From the NCBI GenBank assembly GCA_037501455.1, contig CM074855.1, positions 36,985,001-37,049,000 on the forward strand: DNA of 64,000 nucleotides, written 5' to 3'. Origin of the DNA: Lantana camara. Its lineage: Eukaryota > Streptophyta > Magnoliopsida > Lamiales > Verbenaceae. Shown piece after piece: positions 24,786 through 35,791 of the stretch (position 1 is the first letter of the stretch; every line of letters starts with the position of its first letter). A program made the position numbers and the translations under genes. The notes beneath the pieces are model-generated. The model saw only the letters and a list, made by a program, of their open reading frames with translations, ran no database searches and was not told where the DNA came from.

Positions 24786-27054
24786 ACCTCGTTAATCGTG
24801 TTTCTGATTCGTCTCAATTATTCTGAATTTGGTAGAAATTCTTAGGCTTAGATGCGAATTAGGTATTCATGAGTTCTTTTAGAAAGCCTGAAATACGAAA
24901 CAGTAATTTTTCTTGAATTTTTGAAACTGTTTTCCTAAATTGTGTTTTTGGAAAACCGTTTTGATAGAAATTGATTTAAATCGTGTTTTCGAATTTGGAT
25001 TGTTTTGGTTTTTGAACTAAAAATACGAAACACGAAATCACGTTACGAAAACGCGAGCCTGGACGTGCTAAGGCGTAGCACGCCAGGCCCGCGCGACCAC
25101 CCGCCCAGCAGTCCCGCAACCGCGCGGGACTGCCCGCCGCTGCCGCCCGCCAGCGCCTAGGCGCGCCCGCCAGCACCTCCCGCAACCGTGCGGGAGCCTT
25201 TCCGCCACCCGCCTGCCTACCGCTTAGGCGCGGCGCGCACCTTGCGCGCAAGAAGGCGTGCGCGCTGCGCGCGCGTGCCTGCAGCCCTGCTGCTGGGGTG
25301 CGAGACGCGCGCGAGCGATGCGTGCTCCGGCCTGGGCTGGGTGCACGGGCGAACCCGGGGCCTTCGTTTCGCGATCTTGATTTTCGTGTTTAGTCCAATC
25401 CAATCCCGATTTAATTTTTCTAAAAAATTTTATATTTATTAAAATTGAATTATTTTTGAAATAATTGTTTAAATTGGGATTTTGAAAATTTTGAGCGATT
25501 TGAATTTTGGAAAAATTACAATCTTTATTTTCTGAAAATATTGAAAGAATAAAATTATTAATTTTCAGAAATTAATTGGAATTTTATTGGTTTATTGTTT
25601 TTCGGGTTTTATAGAAAAGGCTCTTGAACATGAATTGCATCTAAGTCGTGTTTTAAGCTATTAGAGCTTAAAGCGAGAATTTTAATTTATTGGTTAAATT
25701 TAAATTCTTGCAAAAGCATGTTAGGTGATCATGGGTTTAGATCTATGTATGGTTTTAATTTATGCACATGGATGGTTTAAATTGGGGTTGGAGCCCTATA
25801 GTTGCGTTTTTCAATTGAGGTTGGAGCCTCACTTATGTGCGTACTGTTATGTGATTTATTATGTGGCTTTCCATATTACTGTTTTTTAGGCCGGGGTATG
25901 CCCCGTGTAATTGTCTAAGGCCAATATGAAGATTGAGCCTTATTACTTTATGTCTTTTTCTTTTTATTGTAATTTGAGAGTAGAGATAGGTGGTGAGGTT
26001 TTATTTTCATTTTGGAGACAATGCACCCATGGAGTAAGATGGACCACATTCAAGTAACAAGGAGGCCATAAGTGAAGACCCCTCAAAATGTTAGGGAGGG
26101 GAATCTCAATTGTTAAATGTAATAGAGATAGGGCTCGTATTTTGTTACCGCTTTCCCTTATGTGATTTAAACTGTTTATGTGGCATGTATGTTAGAACTT
26201 GTGATTGTGGAGTGGCTCCCACATATCACGCATAAGATAGGTAGAACCCATGATCATTACATGTTAGTATCATGCTAGGACATGTTATCTGTTTATGTGC
26301 TTGTTTGAAATGCATTTAAGTGTACTTGCATTAATCAAGACTAATAAAATTGGATAACATATATGTTGGTGAGGTCGAACCGGATAACTCTCCGGTTGAT
26401 TCGAAAATTCCCATTAAATATTAAGCTAATTTCGAACAAATAGGTGTTTAATTCGAGATGCAAATTTTGAATTAAATTCCTAGCATTCCATGAATAGGTT
26501 TTAAGTTTAGTAAGTAAAGCTAGTTATTGTCCGCGAGTCGTGGGATAGCTAGTGGAGCTTATTAGTTCTTAGTTACCTAATTAATCATTTTAAATGGTCA
26601 ATATTTCGTGGTCAATTTTAGCAAGGGCGATGTCCGCGAGTCGTGGGTCGTTCGAACTAAGTTTTGGTCATGATCTTATGATTGATGGGTCAAGCTTAAC
26701 GCCTAAGTAAATATGGATGTCGCACGAGTCGTGGGTCCATATTGAAAGATAGGTGATGCAAAAACAATTACTAAGAATTCTAAAGGTGTTAGAATTGGTA
26801 AGTTGTACCTACCTAGGGTTCTTACTTAGAATGTCCGCGAGTCGTGGGTTCGAGGTAAAATGCCTAGGATCTTAGTACCCATTGGGAAACGTGTTCCTCT
26901 TAGATCTTTGGGAATTCTAGATCTTTGAAAAACAGTGGGAGCTACATTAGATTAAAGACCTTATCTTTTGTATATCGTTATAATTCAGCATGCTCACTAG
27001 TTCTCTGTTTTACCATTTAGGTCGTAGATTCTGTGATTCTCTACGTGTTTTGAA
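24786..27054 (+). other. Long untranslated leader of copia element
   Basis: About 2.3 kb between primer-binding site and the gag ATG without a long reading frame. It has two notable parts. A very GC-rich stretch at about 25050-25375 contrasts with the AT-rich surroundings. Four copies of TGTCCGCGAGTCGTGGG, or close variants, lie at 26528, 26631, 26718 and 26832. Leader RNA structure for packaging is a plausible role but is not shown by sequence alone. Confidence 0.75.
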
Positions 27055-28260
27055 ATGGCAACCAAAAACCCTCTTGTATCGATCCTCGAGTCAAACAAGT
27101 TGACTGGTCCCAACTATTCTGATTGGCTGAGGAATCTAAAAATCATTTTAGATTCTGAGAAGAGAACTTATGTTCTCTTCGAAGGGGAGCCTAGTCCCGA
27201 AGGGGAGGCTCCCACTCGGGCCGAGCGGGACGCGATTCAGAAGTGGAAGGATGATAATCTCCAAGCCCGTTGCCTTATGTTGGCTAACATGTCTCCGGAC
27301 TTGCAAAGGCAACATGAGGCCATGGAATTTGCTTGGGAGATTTACGACCACTTAAAGCAACTTTACCGCCCTCATGAACGTGTTACAAGGTATAACACAT
27401 CAAAGGAATTGTTCCACTCGAGAATGAGGGAAGGTTCAAGTGTCCACGAATATGGACTTAAGTTTCTTGCCCTTACTGAGAAACTTGCTTCCATGGACAT
27501 GCCACTGAAAGATGAGCTTTCAGTGGATTTGTTGCTAGCTTCGCTCCCACCATCATTCAACCCATTTGTCCTTAACTTCAACATGAATCATGCTGGTGCT
27601 ACTTTAGCTGAGCTGATTAGTCAGCTTGTGACTGCTGAAAGCATGATCAAGAAGGACAATAAGGTTTTGATGGTGAATGCTCCATCTTTCTCTTCTGGGC
27701 CTTCTAAAGGTAAGGGTAAGAAAGCCCAAAAGAAGAAGAAGAAACCCCTTAGGCCCACTGGTGGCATTTCGAAGGGGAAGGCCCAAAAGAAGAAGCGTGA
27801 TCAGAAAGAGGATGTTTGCTTCCATTGTGGCAAAGCGGGACATTGGAGGAGAAACTGCCCAGAGTACAAGGCTACTCAAACGAAAGGTATCTTTCTCGTT
27901 GAAGTAAATCTTTCTATTAATTCTAGTTCTTGGGTACTTGATACCGGTTGTGGAACTCATATCTGTAATGATGTACAGATGCTAAGTGAAGTCCAACAAC
28001 TCAAAGAAGGAGAATGTGTCTTGAAGATCGGCGATGGCTCAAACGTTGAAGCTCGAGCTTTAGGCACAATTAGATTAGATTTAGGTAGTTTTGAGTTAGT
28101 ATTAAATAAAGTCCTTTATGTACCGAGCATTATTCGTAATATAATTTCAGTTCCAATATTAGATTGTGAAGGTTATGAAACTTATATTAAGAATGGTAAA
28201 TATTTTATCAAACGGAACAACTCTTCCGTTCACATCGGTACTCTAAGTAATGGACTTTAA
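27055..28260 (+). CDS. Copia gag-protease (N-terminal part of polyprotein)
   Basis: 401 codons from ATG (MATKNPLVSILESNKLTGPN, a typical copia gag start). The gag core runs to about residue 215, a Lys-rich linker follows, then one CCHC zinc knuckle CFHCGKAGHWRRNC at residues 255-268 for RNA packaging, then the aspartic protease motif WVLDTGCGTHIC with catalytic Asp296. The frame stops at TAA 28258-28260. The next reading frame is in the same frame and begins 7 codons later, so this TAA is a nonsense mutation inside a single gag-pol ORF, probably in place of a Tyr codon (inference). In this copy only gag plus protease would be made. Confidence 0.95.
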   Translation: MATKNPLVSILESNKLTGPNYSDWLRNLKIILDSEKRTYVLFEGEPSPEGEAPTRAERDAIQKWKDDNLQARCLMLANMSPDLQRQHEAMEFAWEIYDHLKQLYRPHERVTRYNTSKELFHSRMREGSSVHEYGLKFLALTEKLASMDMPLKDELSVDLLLASLPPSFNPFVLNFNMNHAGATLAELISQLVTAESMIKKDNKVLMVNAPSFSSGPSKGKGKKAQKKKKKPLRPTGGISKGKAQKKKRDQKEDVCFHCGKAGHWRRNCPEYKATQTKGIFLVEVNLSINSSSWVLDTGCGTHICNDVQMLSEVQQLKEGECVLKIGDGSNVEARALGTIRLDLGSFELVLNKVLYVPSIIRNIISVPILDCEGYETYIKNGKYFIKRNNSSVHIGTLSNGL

Positions 28261-28281
28261 CTAACTCAAAATATCAATATT

Positions 28282-30309
28282 ATGAATATACAACGAGAAA
28301 CAAAGCGTAAGAGAGATGACAAAGTTTCAGCTCCCTTATGGCACGCTAGATTAGGATACATTTCCAAGAACAGAATTAGCAAGATAAACACTTTAGGATC
28401 ATTCTCTGAAAATGATCTCAAAGAGTTAACTTCTTGTGAATCCTGTCTCAAAGGAAAGATATCCAAAGTTCCTTTTAAAGGAACTGTGGAACGTGCCACT
28501 GAGGTTTTGGATTTGATCCATACTGATGTTTGTGGACCGCTTAGTGTAAGCACTAGAAACAATCATCAGTACTTCATAACCTTTACTGATGACTTTAGTC
28601 GGTATGGTTATGTATACCTAATGAAGTATAAATCTGAAGCTTTTGAGAAATTCTTAGAATTTCAAAAGGAGGTTGAGAACCAAATTGGTCACAAGATCAA
28701 AGCACTTCGATCTGATCGAGGAGGCGAGTATCTTAGTGAAGAATTCCTTAATCATCTCAAAGATAATGGGATTATCTCTCAGTGGACTCCTCCGGGAACT
28801 CCTCAGCTTAATGGAGTTTCTGAGAGAAGGAATCGAACCCTACTTGATATGGTTCGTTCCATGATGAGCTTCACTGACTTACCACCTTCTTTCTGGGGTT
28901 ATACCCTAGAAAGTGCAGCAAAGATTCTGAATCTAGTTCCCTCTAAGTCAGTCCCCAAGACGCCCTATGAAATGTGGCATGGTAAAATCCCTAGTTATTC
29001 TTACTTAAGAATTTGGGGTTGTCCTTCTTACGTGAAGAGGACAGTGGGAGATAAGTTAGAATCTCGTTCTAACTTATACTACTTTGTAGGTTATCCTAAG
29101 GAATCCACAGGATACTATTTCTATGATCAATCTGAGCAAAAGGTGTTTGTTTCCAGAAATGCTACTTTTCTGGAGGAACCGTTCCTTAAAGAAAAGAAAG
29201 GCAAGATCATAGAATTAGAAGAAGTACAAAATGACCCCACATCACCCACTGAAGAAACGTCTCACTCTGATCAACCACAACCAATCACGAATTTCGATAC
29301 ACATGTAAATCCTCCTCTAAGGCGTTCTGAACGCACTCCTAGACAGCCGGAGAGATGGTATGGATTCTTCCATGAAATCTCTCAAAAGGATAATGATCCT
29401 TCAACATATGAGGAGGCACTTTCAGATTCTGACTCTGAACAGTGGATAGAAGCCATGAAATCCGAAATGGATTCCATGAACTCCAACCAAGTTTGGACCT
29501 TGGTAGATTTGCCTAATGGGGTCAAACCCATAGGTTGCAAATGGATCTTTAAGAGAAAGCTTGGAGTTGATGGAAGCATTGCAGCCTACAAGGCAGGACT
29601 GGTTGCAAAAGGATTCACTCAAAGACCCGGCGTGGACTTTGACGAAACCTTTTCACCAGTTGCAATGCAAAAGTTCATTCGAATCATGCTTGCCATTGCT
29701 GCATATTATGACTATGAGATATGGCAAATGGATGTGAAAACTGCCTTTCTCAATGGTGACATTGATAAAGACATTTATATGGAGCAACCCATAGGTTTCA
29801 CATTCAGCGGGAGTGAGCAAAAGGTTTGCAAACTCCAAAGATCAATCTATGGATTGAAACAGGCTTCTAGGAATTGGAACATTCGATTTGATGAATCGGT
29901 CAAAGCGTTTGGCTTCATCCAAATTTCGAATGAATCATGTGTGTATAGAAAGGAATTGGAGACCTCAGTGCAATTCTTAGTACTTTATGTTGATGACATC
30001 CTTCTTATTAGGAATCCGAAGGATGACATGAAAGTGACTAAGTTATGGCTATCGAACCAATTAAAGATGAAAGATCTTGGTGATGCGTCCTATATCCTTG
30101 GAATTAAAATCTATAGAGATAGATCTAGAAGGTTAATAGGACTATCACAGTCGATGTACATTGACAAAATATTGAAGAGATTCAATATGGAGTCAGCAAA
30201 GGTTAAGAACCTTCCTATGAGTGTAGGAACATGTCTTTCAAAGAAGATGTGTCCTAAGACTAACCTTGAGAAGGAGAGAATGACTCATCACCTTATGCGT
30301 CAGCAATAG
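28282..30309 (+). CDS. Copia integrase and reverse transcriptase (broken pol)
   Basis: Same frame as gag. The pre-integrase zinc finger reads LWHARLGY then CESCLKGK; the second His expected in WHxRLGH is Tyr here. Integrase catalytic residues lie in IHTDVCGP, LRSDRGGEY and VSERRNRTL. RT (RVT_2 type) has QMDVKTAFLNGDI and the active site YVDDILLI at about 29987-30010. A one-base deletion at about 30289 shifts the frame, adds a few foreign residues and stops at 30307-30309, cutting off the end of RT and all of RNase H. The start at 28282 is only the first ATG after the nonsense codon; the native protein continued from gag. Confidence 0.93.
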   Translation: MNIQRETKRKRDDKVSAPLWHARLGYISKNRISKINTLGSFSENDLKELTSCESCLKGKISKVPFKGTVERATEVLDLIHTDVCGPLSVSTRNNHQYFITFTDDFSRYGYVYLMKYKSEAFEKFLEFQKEVENQIGHKIKALRSDRGGEYLSEEFLNHLKDNGIISQWTPPGTPQLNGVSERRNRTLLDMVRSMMSFTDLPPSFWGYTLESAAKILNLVPSKSVPKTPYEMWHGKIPSYSYLRIWGCPSYVKRTVGDKLESRSNLYYFVGYPKESTGYYFYDQSEQKVFVSRNATFLEEPFLKEKKGKIIELEEVQNDPTSPTEETSHSDQPQPITNFDTHVNPPLRRSERTPRQPERWYGFFHEISQKDNDPSTYEEALSDSDSEQWIEAMKSEMDSMNSNQVWTLVDLPNGVKPIGCKWIFKRKLGVDGSIAAYKAGLVAKGFTQRPGVDFDETFSPVAMQKFIRIMLAIAAYYDYEIWQMDVKTAFLNGDIDKDIYMEQPIGFTFSGSEQKVCKLQRSIYGLKQASRNWNIRFDESVKAFGFIQISNESCVYRKELETSVQFLVLYVDDILLIRNPKDDMKVTKLWLSNQLKMKDLGDASYILGIKIYRDRSRRLIGLSQSMYIDKILKRFNMESAKVKNLPMSVGTCLSKKMCPKTNLEKERMTHHLMRQQ

Positions 30310-30971
30310 GTAGCATAATGTATGCAATGTTATGTACTCGACCGGATGTGGCTTGTGCACTTAGTGTGACAAGTCGTTTCCAATCGGACCCTGGAGATGG
30401 TCACTGGGCTGCCGTGAAGAATATTCTTAAGTACTTGAAAAGTACTAAAGATTTATTCTTAGTTTACGGAGGTCAGAAAGATCTTACTGTCGAAGGATAC
30501 TGCGATGCAAGCTTTGCATCAGACTTAGATGATTTTAAGTCAATGTCAGGATACATTTTCTGCCTAAACGGCGGAGCAGTGAGTTGGAAGAGTTCCAAGC
30601 AAACTACCACTGCGGATTCGACCACTGAGGCCCACTTAGCTGCAAATGATGCAGCTAAGGAAGGTGTTTGGATTAGAAACTTCATTCAAGAGTTGAATGT
30701 TGTTCCTAGCATGAAAGACCCCATTACTGTGTTTTGTGACAACACTGGGGCGGTTGCTCAAGCAAGAGAACCAAGATCTCACCAACGGACCAAGCACATT
30801 ATGAGGAAGTATCACCTAATCCGTGATATTATCGAAAGAGGTAATGTGCAAATTGAGAGGGTCACATCAGCAGAGAACGTGGCAGATCCACTTACTAAAC
30901 CCCTTAGTCGAGAAGCTTTCCAAAGTCATCTTCAGAAGATGGGACTTAGAGTAGCTTTAGAATGGCTTTAA
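30290..30971 (+). pseudogene. Copia RT end and RNase H, out of frame
   Basis: Continuation of pol in another frame after the one-base deletion near 30289. Begins with MYAMLCTRPDVACALS, then the RNase H motifs EGYCDASFASD, KQTTTADSTTEAHLAA and FCDNTGAVAQA, and ends with a normal copia terminus (NVADPLTKPLS). The acidic residues of RNase H appear retained. It ends 16 bp before the 3' LTR. Confidence 0.92.
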
Positions 30972-30975
30972 CGGG

Positions 30976-30987
30976 CAAGTGGGAGAT
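30976..30987 (+). other. Polypurine tract of copia element
   Basis: CAAGTGGGAGAT immediately before the 3' LTR (TGTTAGG). Confidence 0.85.
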
Positions 30988-32936
30988 TGTTAGGAATAGT
31001 GCCCTAGAAAGCCGATTGTATATCCGCTTTGTGCTTTTCCTTATTGTAATCACAGACAATCTTTGAATGAAATAACGAATTGAGGCAACACTTCTTTATA
31101 TGCTCTTGTTTGGTATGCGTTTACTTTAGTTGTGCATGTATGAGAACTCCCCTAATCCTGATGACTTTAGGACTCTACCATTTAGGTGAAATGGTTCATG
31201 AAACGAGCCCTATATCACATAAGTCATGATTAGTAAAATACTCCAAGCCGATGAGTCCTACAGACAGTGGGAGTGTCAACCTGACTCCTCTAAGGCTTGC
31301 TTGTGGGATCACGCCCTTAAGAAGGACCACCTTGTTTCATGGAGGTGGAAAGTGTATAGTTGATACGTGCGTGATACATGAGGGTGCTTGCTTTAATAAG
31401 TAAGTTCACTGAGGTGCCCCGTGTGAGAACATTCCTAAATGGGAAAGGAAGTTTCTATTTCAGGAAATGGAAACTTCCAGATTAGGAAATATCTCACGAG
31501 TCATTGATGTGATTAATTGATCCTTAGACTTGAGGTTCCATGTTGCTTTATGAGTTAACTCTGTAGTCTTTGGTATAAACTTTAAAGGGTGTCGCCTTAG
31601 ACAACTGATTCAAGGCTTATGCTGGGGCTGCACAAGTGATTCATGAAAGTAAATGAGAATCAAGAAAGGACCTACACTTGCATATGCAAGGTGATCTCTT
31701 ATTGTGTAAGTCATTCATATGCCATATGGAGTCCTTGGCCAAGGCAGTAGATCAAGACATCAAGAAAAGGGTTTCTTGGATTGAGATCAAATGGATATGA
31801 AATGCACTTAGCTTTAAGACCGGATTATTAGGGTTCTGATTATTCCCTTGCCCTAGATCTTGGTTGAGAGACACTAAGTAGGAGGATTGTATCTCACATG
31901 AATCAATGACTTAAAGGTTCTGTCGAATCCGAACATTCCAATTCAGCTAGGGGTTAAACACCTGTTGCTAGACTATGGTCGTTTAATCTGTGGACTGATT
32001 AATTAATCAATGAATTAATTAATTAGGGTCACTGCTAATTGAATTGAGAACATAGAGGGTCGCACACAACAACTTGGTTACATGAGTTGAGGCTTGAAAA
32101 TGATTAAACGAGTTAATCGGGCCAAGAGGGTTCCACCCGTGTGAAGTCACACGTGTGGCTCACGTGAGTGACACGTGTCACTGTGACACGTGTCACACAC
32201 GTGTGTATATATATATATATTATATATATATTAAATAATTAATTAGTTAATTATTTAATAGACTTTGGTTTAATTTTGAATTAAAAAGAAAGTCTAATTT
32301 TGGAGAAAATAATCTAGTTAATTAATTACGAATTAATTAATTAGATAAAGATAAGTTATTTATTTTATAATAAATAAAGTATAAAATTATCCAAAAATAG
32401 TTTGGATATTTTTAGCTCTCTTAAAAGTTGACTTGAATTAGAATTCAAAGTCAAAGTTGGAAAATACTTGATGATCAAGTAATAGGAGAGAGGGACCAAA
32501 ATCCTAGCCCATAAAGGACTAGGAATTTCGGCACCCCCCTCCCTATAAATAGGGGAGCTCGAGCTCCTTATGGAGCTAATTGACAATTCTTGGTTCATGT
32601 GTTGAACACCTTCCTTTCTCCAAGATTAAATTAAACCCTAGATTAAGCCTAAACACTAACTAGAGAACTAGCATCCTTACTAGTTAGATTGTGATCAAGT
32701 TGGTGGACTTTCTCTAGAGACTTTAAGTTAGAAGTTTGAAGATTCGAGCTTTACCAAGGAGAGGGGATCAAGCCGCGAGAAGAGCGTTCTTGGGTGGCTT
32801 GAAACGCTTCAAGAAAGAATAAAAGAAAAGTAAGTTTTCTATCTTTACGAATTTGGTTACACGATTGCGAGTTCAAGGTCCTTTTGTTGGGAAAATTTTT
32901 TAAATTCCGCTGTTTTCTGATTCGTGTTTTCCAACA
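30988..32936 (+). repeat. 3' LTR of copia element
   Basis: 1949 bp, identical in length to 22822-24770; ends CCAACA followed by the TCTGC duplication. Confidence 0.97.
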
Positions 32937-32941
32937 TCTGC

Positions 32942-35580
32942 ATCAAAACACAACGTAGGCCTTCATGGGAAGCATCCGTATACACCATAAAACCTTCAAT
33001 ACCATCCGGAAGTGCAAGTATCGGTGCAGAAGTTAACTTATCCTTCAAGAGCTGAAAACGAACTTCACACTTCTCATCCCACTTTAACTGAACCTCTTTC
33101 TTGGTTAATCGGGTTAACGGAGCCGCAATCTTAGAAAAATCCTTAACAAATCTTCGGTAATAACCGGTTAAACCCAAGAAACTTCGGATCTCAGAAACAT
33201 TCTTCGGACTCTGCCACTGTGAAACTGCCTCTATTTTCGAAGGATCAACTTCTAATCCTTTGCTCGAAATAATGTGTCCCAAGAAGCTCACCCTGTCAAT
33301 CCAAAACTCGCATTTACTGTACTTTGCATAGAGCTGGTTATCTCTTAAAGTCTCCAATACCAATCTCAAATGCCGAGCATGATCCTCTTCTGACCTTGAG
33401 TATACCAAAATATCATCGATGAAGATCACGACAAACTTATCCAAATACGGCCGGAAAATCCGATGCATCATCTCTATAAAAGCTGCCGGTGCATTAGTTA
33501 ATCCAAAAGGCATCACCACGAATTCATAATGTCCATACCGGGTATTAAATCCTGTCTTAGGAATATCTTCCTCCTTAATCTTTAACTGATAATATCCCTG
33601 CCTTAAATCGAGCTTGGAATACACTCTCGACCCTTGTAGCATGTCAAATAAATCCTCTATATTAGGCAATGGATACTTATTCTTTACCGTCATCCGATTC
33701 AACTCCCGGTAGTCAATACACATCCTCAAGGTTCCATCTTTCTTCTTAACAAAGAGAACCGGCGCGCCCCACGGTGACGAGCTTGGCCAAATATAACCAT
33801 TCTTAAGAAGATCTTCCAGGTGAACTTTTAACTCCTGTAACTCTGCCGGTGCCATTCGGTAAGGAGTCTTAGAATAAGGTTCAGATCTCGGATATAAGTC
33901 TATTACAAATTCGATCTCTCGATCCGGAGGCAAAGAACCTAAAACTTGGGGAAACACCTCAAGATATTCCTTCACCACTTCTTTCTCTTCGAGTTTCGCC
34001 TGATCTTTCGGCTTATTCAAGATATAGGCAATGAATCCCGTTGTCCCAGTCCTTATCAACTTATGAGCCTCAGTAAACGACAAGAGAGGTGCAATCTCTG
34101 ATTCTATCCCCACTGTCACTTCTTCTCCCAACTTAACTGTCTTGGTGAAACAATCAACCGTGGCATGGTACCGAAACAACCAATCCATTCCCAGAACAAC
34201 CCCATATCTGTTCATCGGCATTACCACCAAATCTGCTCGATATTCTCTGCCTTCAAACCCAAACACACAATCTCTGACCACCCCATCCGTCTCAAGACTT
34301 CCACCCAACGGCGAACTCACCACATAACAAGCATTTAAGCACGTAATAGGCAAACACAAAGTATCAATTAATTTACAAGATATAAAAGAATGAGTAGCGC
34401 CAGGGTCAAATAATGCATGTATGTTCGTGTCATGGATGCATATCGTACCTTCCACCATAGCATTAGGATTGGCTTCCACATCTTGCTCTTCACCCGCAAG
34501 GGCATATGCACGAGCTGGGATCATCGGCCTCTGAGCTCCCGGTTGATATCCCGGAGTCTTATCTGGACAAGTGTTGGCCATATGCGTCGTTTTCCCGCAA
34601 ATCAGACACTGTCCCAACCTCCTTCTGCAAGTGTTGTAGGTGTGAGTCGGGCCTCCACAAAATAGACATGGTGACCTATCATGCCGAGGATCAGAATTAG
34701 CTGGAGGTGTTTGTGGTTTTGGCGGTGCAGCTCCCGTAGGTCGAAACTTCTTATTTTGACCTTGGAATGGCTGAGGAGGAGATACCATAGGCCTTTTCCC
34801 CTTTCCAAGTCCCGATCCTTGTCCCATTTGCATACGAGGTAAGGGGTCATTTTTCTTATACTCCTCTTCCAACAACAATTCCCTCTGTACCGTGTCAGCA
34901 AAAGATTCAAAGTTATGGCCGGCATGCCCGTGTCTCAGATCCTGTCTCAATCCAGCTACAAACCTCTTTGCCTTTCTCTTTTCATCCCTTGTAATGTGAG
35001 GTGCATACTTCCCAAGCCTATTAAAAAGAGAAAGATACTGAGCCACCGTCCGAGTTCCTTGCTTCAAATCCATAAATTCTTGTTCTTTACTTTCTCGAAC
35101 GACTTCAGGAACAAAGGCTTCTCTAAACTCCCTTACAAACACTTCCCAAGTAACTTCTTCTCCTTCCACTTCGAGCTTCTCTCGGGTGCGTTCCCACCAA
35201 TCGTAGGCCTCTCCATCCAATTGAAAAATAGTAAACTGGGCATTTTCTTGAGATGTGAATTGTCGAACATTAAAAATCCTCTCAATCCTTGTGAGCCATC
35301 CTTCCGATATAGCATCATCAACTGAACCTGAAAACCTTGGAGGGTTATAGCTCAAAAACAACCCATGATGATCTCTCGGGTTATTAGGAGGAGGTGCTTG
35401 ATGTTCAGCTTGCGGTTGTACTGGAGGATCCTGAGCCCTTCTATGCTCCACGTAGTTATATACCGCCTCCATAAAATGCTCCATATTCATAGGCGGTTGT
35501 GGAGGATTAGGAGAACGATCTCTATGATGTTGACGATCTGGAGACCTTTCCCGATGTCTTCTAGGAGGCATCCTGTTCAC
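32942..35580 (-). CDS. Gypsy gag-protease-RT polyprotein, open until copia insertion
   Basis: About 880 uninterrupted codons. The first ATG is at 35580; the ATG at 35571 ([12 protein letters not shown]) is an equally likely start. Gag has a Pro/Arg-rich N-terminus, a capsid-like region ([23 protein letters not shown]) and two CCHC knuckles at residues 305-318 and 325-338. Protease FDPGATHSF has Asp392. RT spans about residues 570-770, with [21 protein letters not shown] and FIDDILVYS (Asp722/723). RNase H begins at YTDAS (about residue 868) and is cut by the copia element. Reading past 32942 enters the copia LTR. All lesions of this pol lie on the other side of the insertion. Confidence 0.95.
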
Positions 35581-35769
35581 TCAAACACTAACATGCGTGC
35601 TAATTTTAGTTCATGCGTGACAATGCATTAAATTCAATCAATCATTCAAGTCAGAGATCGAAACACCTTATCACATAAAAATGCAAATGCTCCAAATTAC
35701 CAAGTAATTCCTACAGCCGAACGACCTACTGACTCAACATGACACTAGAACCCTGGTTTTGCAACCCTG

Positions 35770-35782
35770 GGCTCTGATACCA
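35770..35782 (-). other. Primer-binding site of gypsy element
   Basis: Minus strand TGGTATCAGAGCC, 9 nt inside the 5' LTR; initiator Met tRNA type. Confidence 0.92.
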
Positions 35783-35791
35783 CTCAAAGGA

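Larger units (their letters stand above)
22822..32936 (+). mobile_element. Young Ty1/copia retrotransposon, 10.1 kb, TSD TCTGC
   Basis: Full-length element in plus orientation inserted into the RNase H region of the gypsy element, flanked by TCTGC at 22817-22821 and 32937-32941. Two LTRs of exactly 1949 bp with roughly 25-30 substitutions between them by eye and no net indel, a primer-binding site, a 2.3 kb leader, gag-protease, integrase-RT-RNase H and a polypurine tract. The gag and LTR start (TGTTAGGAATAGTGCCC) resemble the Angela/Tork side of copia (inference). Two coding lesions make this copy non-autonomous. Confidence 0.97.

Noticed and set aside
24976..25442. Arg/Ala-rich open frames on both strands in the copia leader
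   Set aside because: They are produced by the GC-rich island having few stop codons; composition is repetitive, there is no domain, and they lie in untranslated leader.
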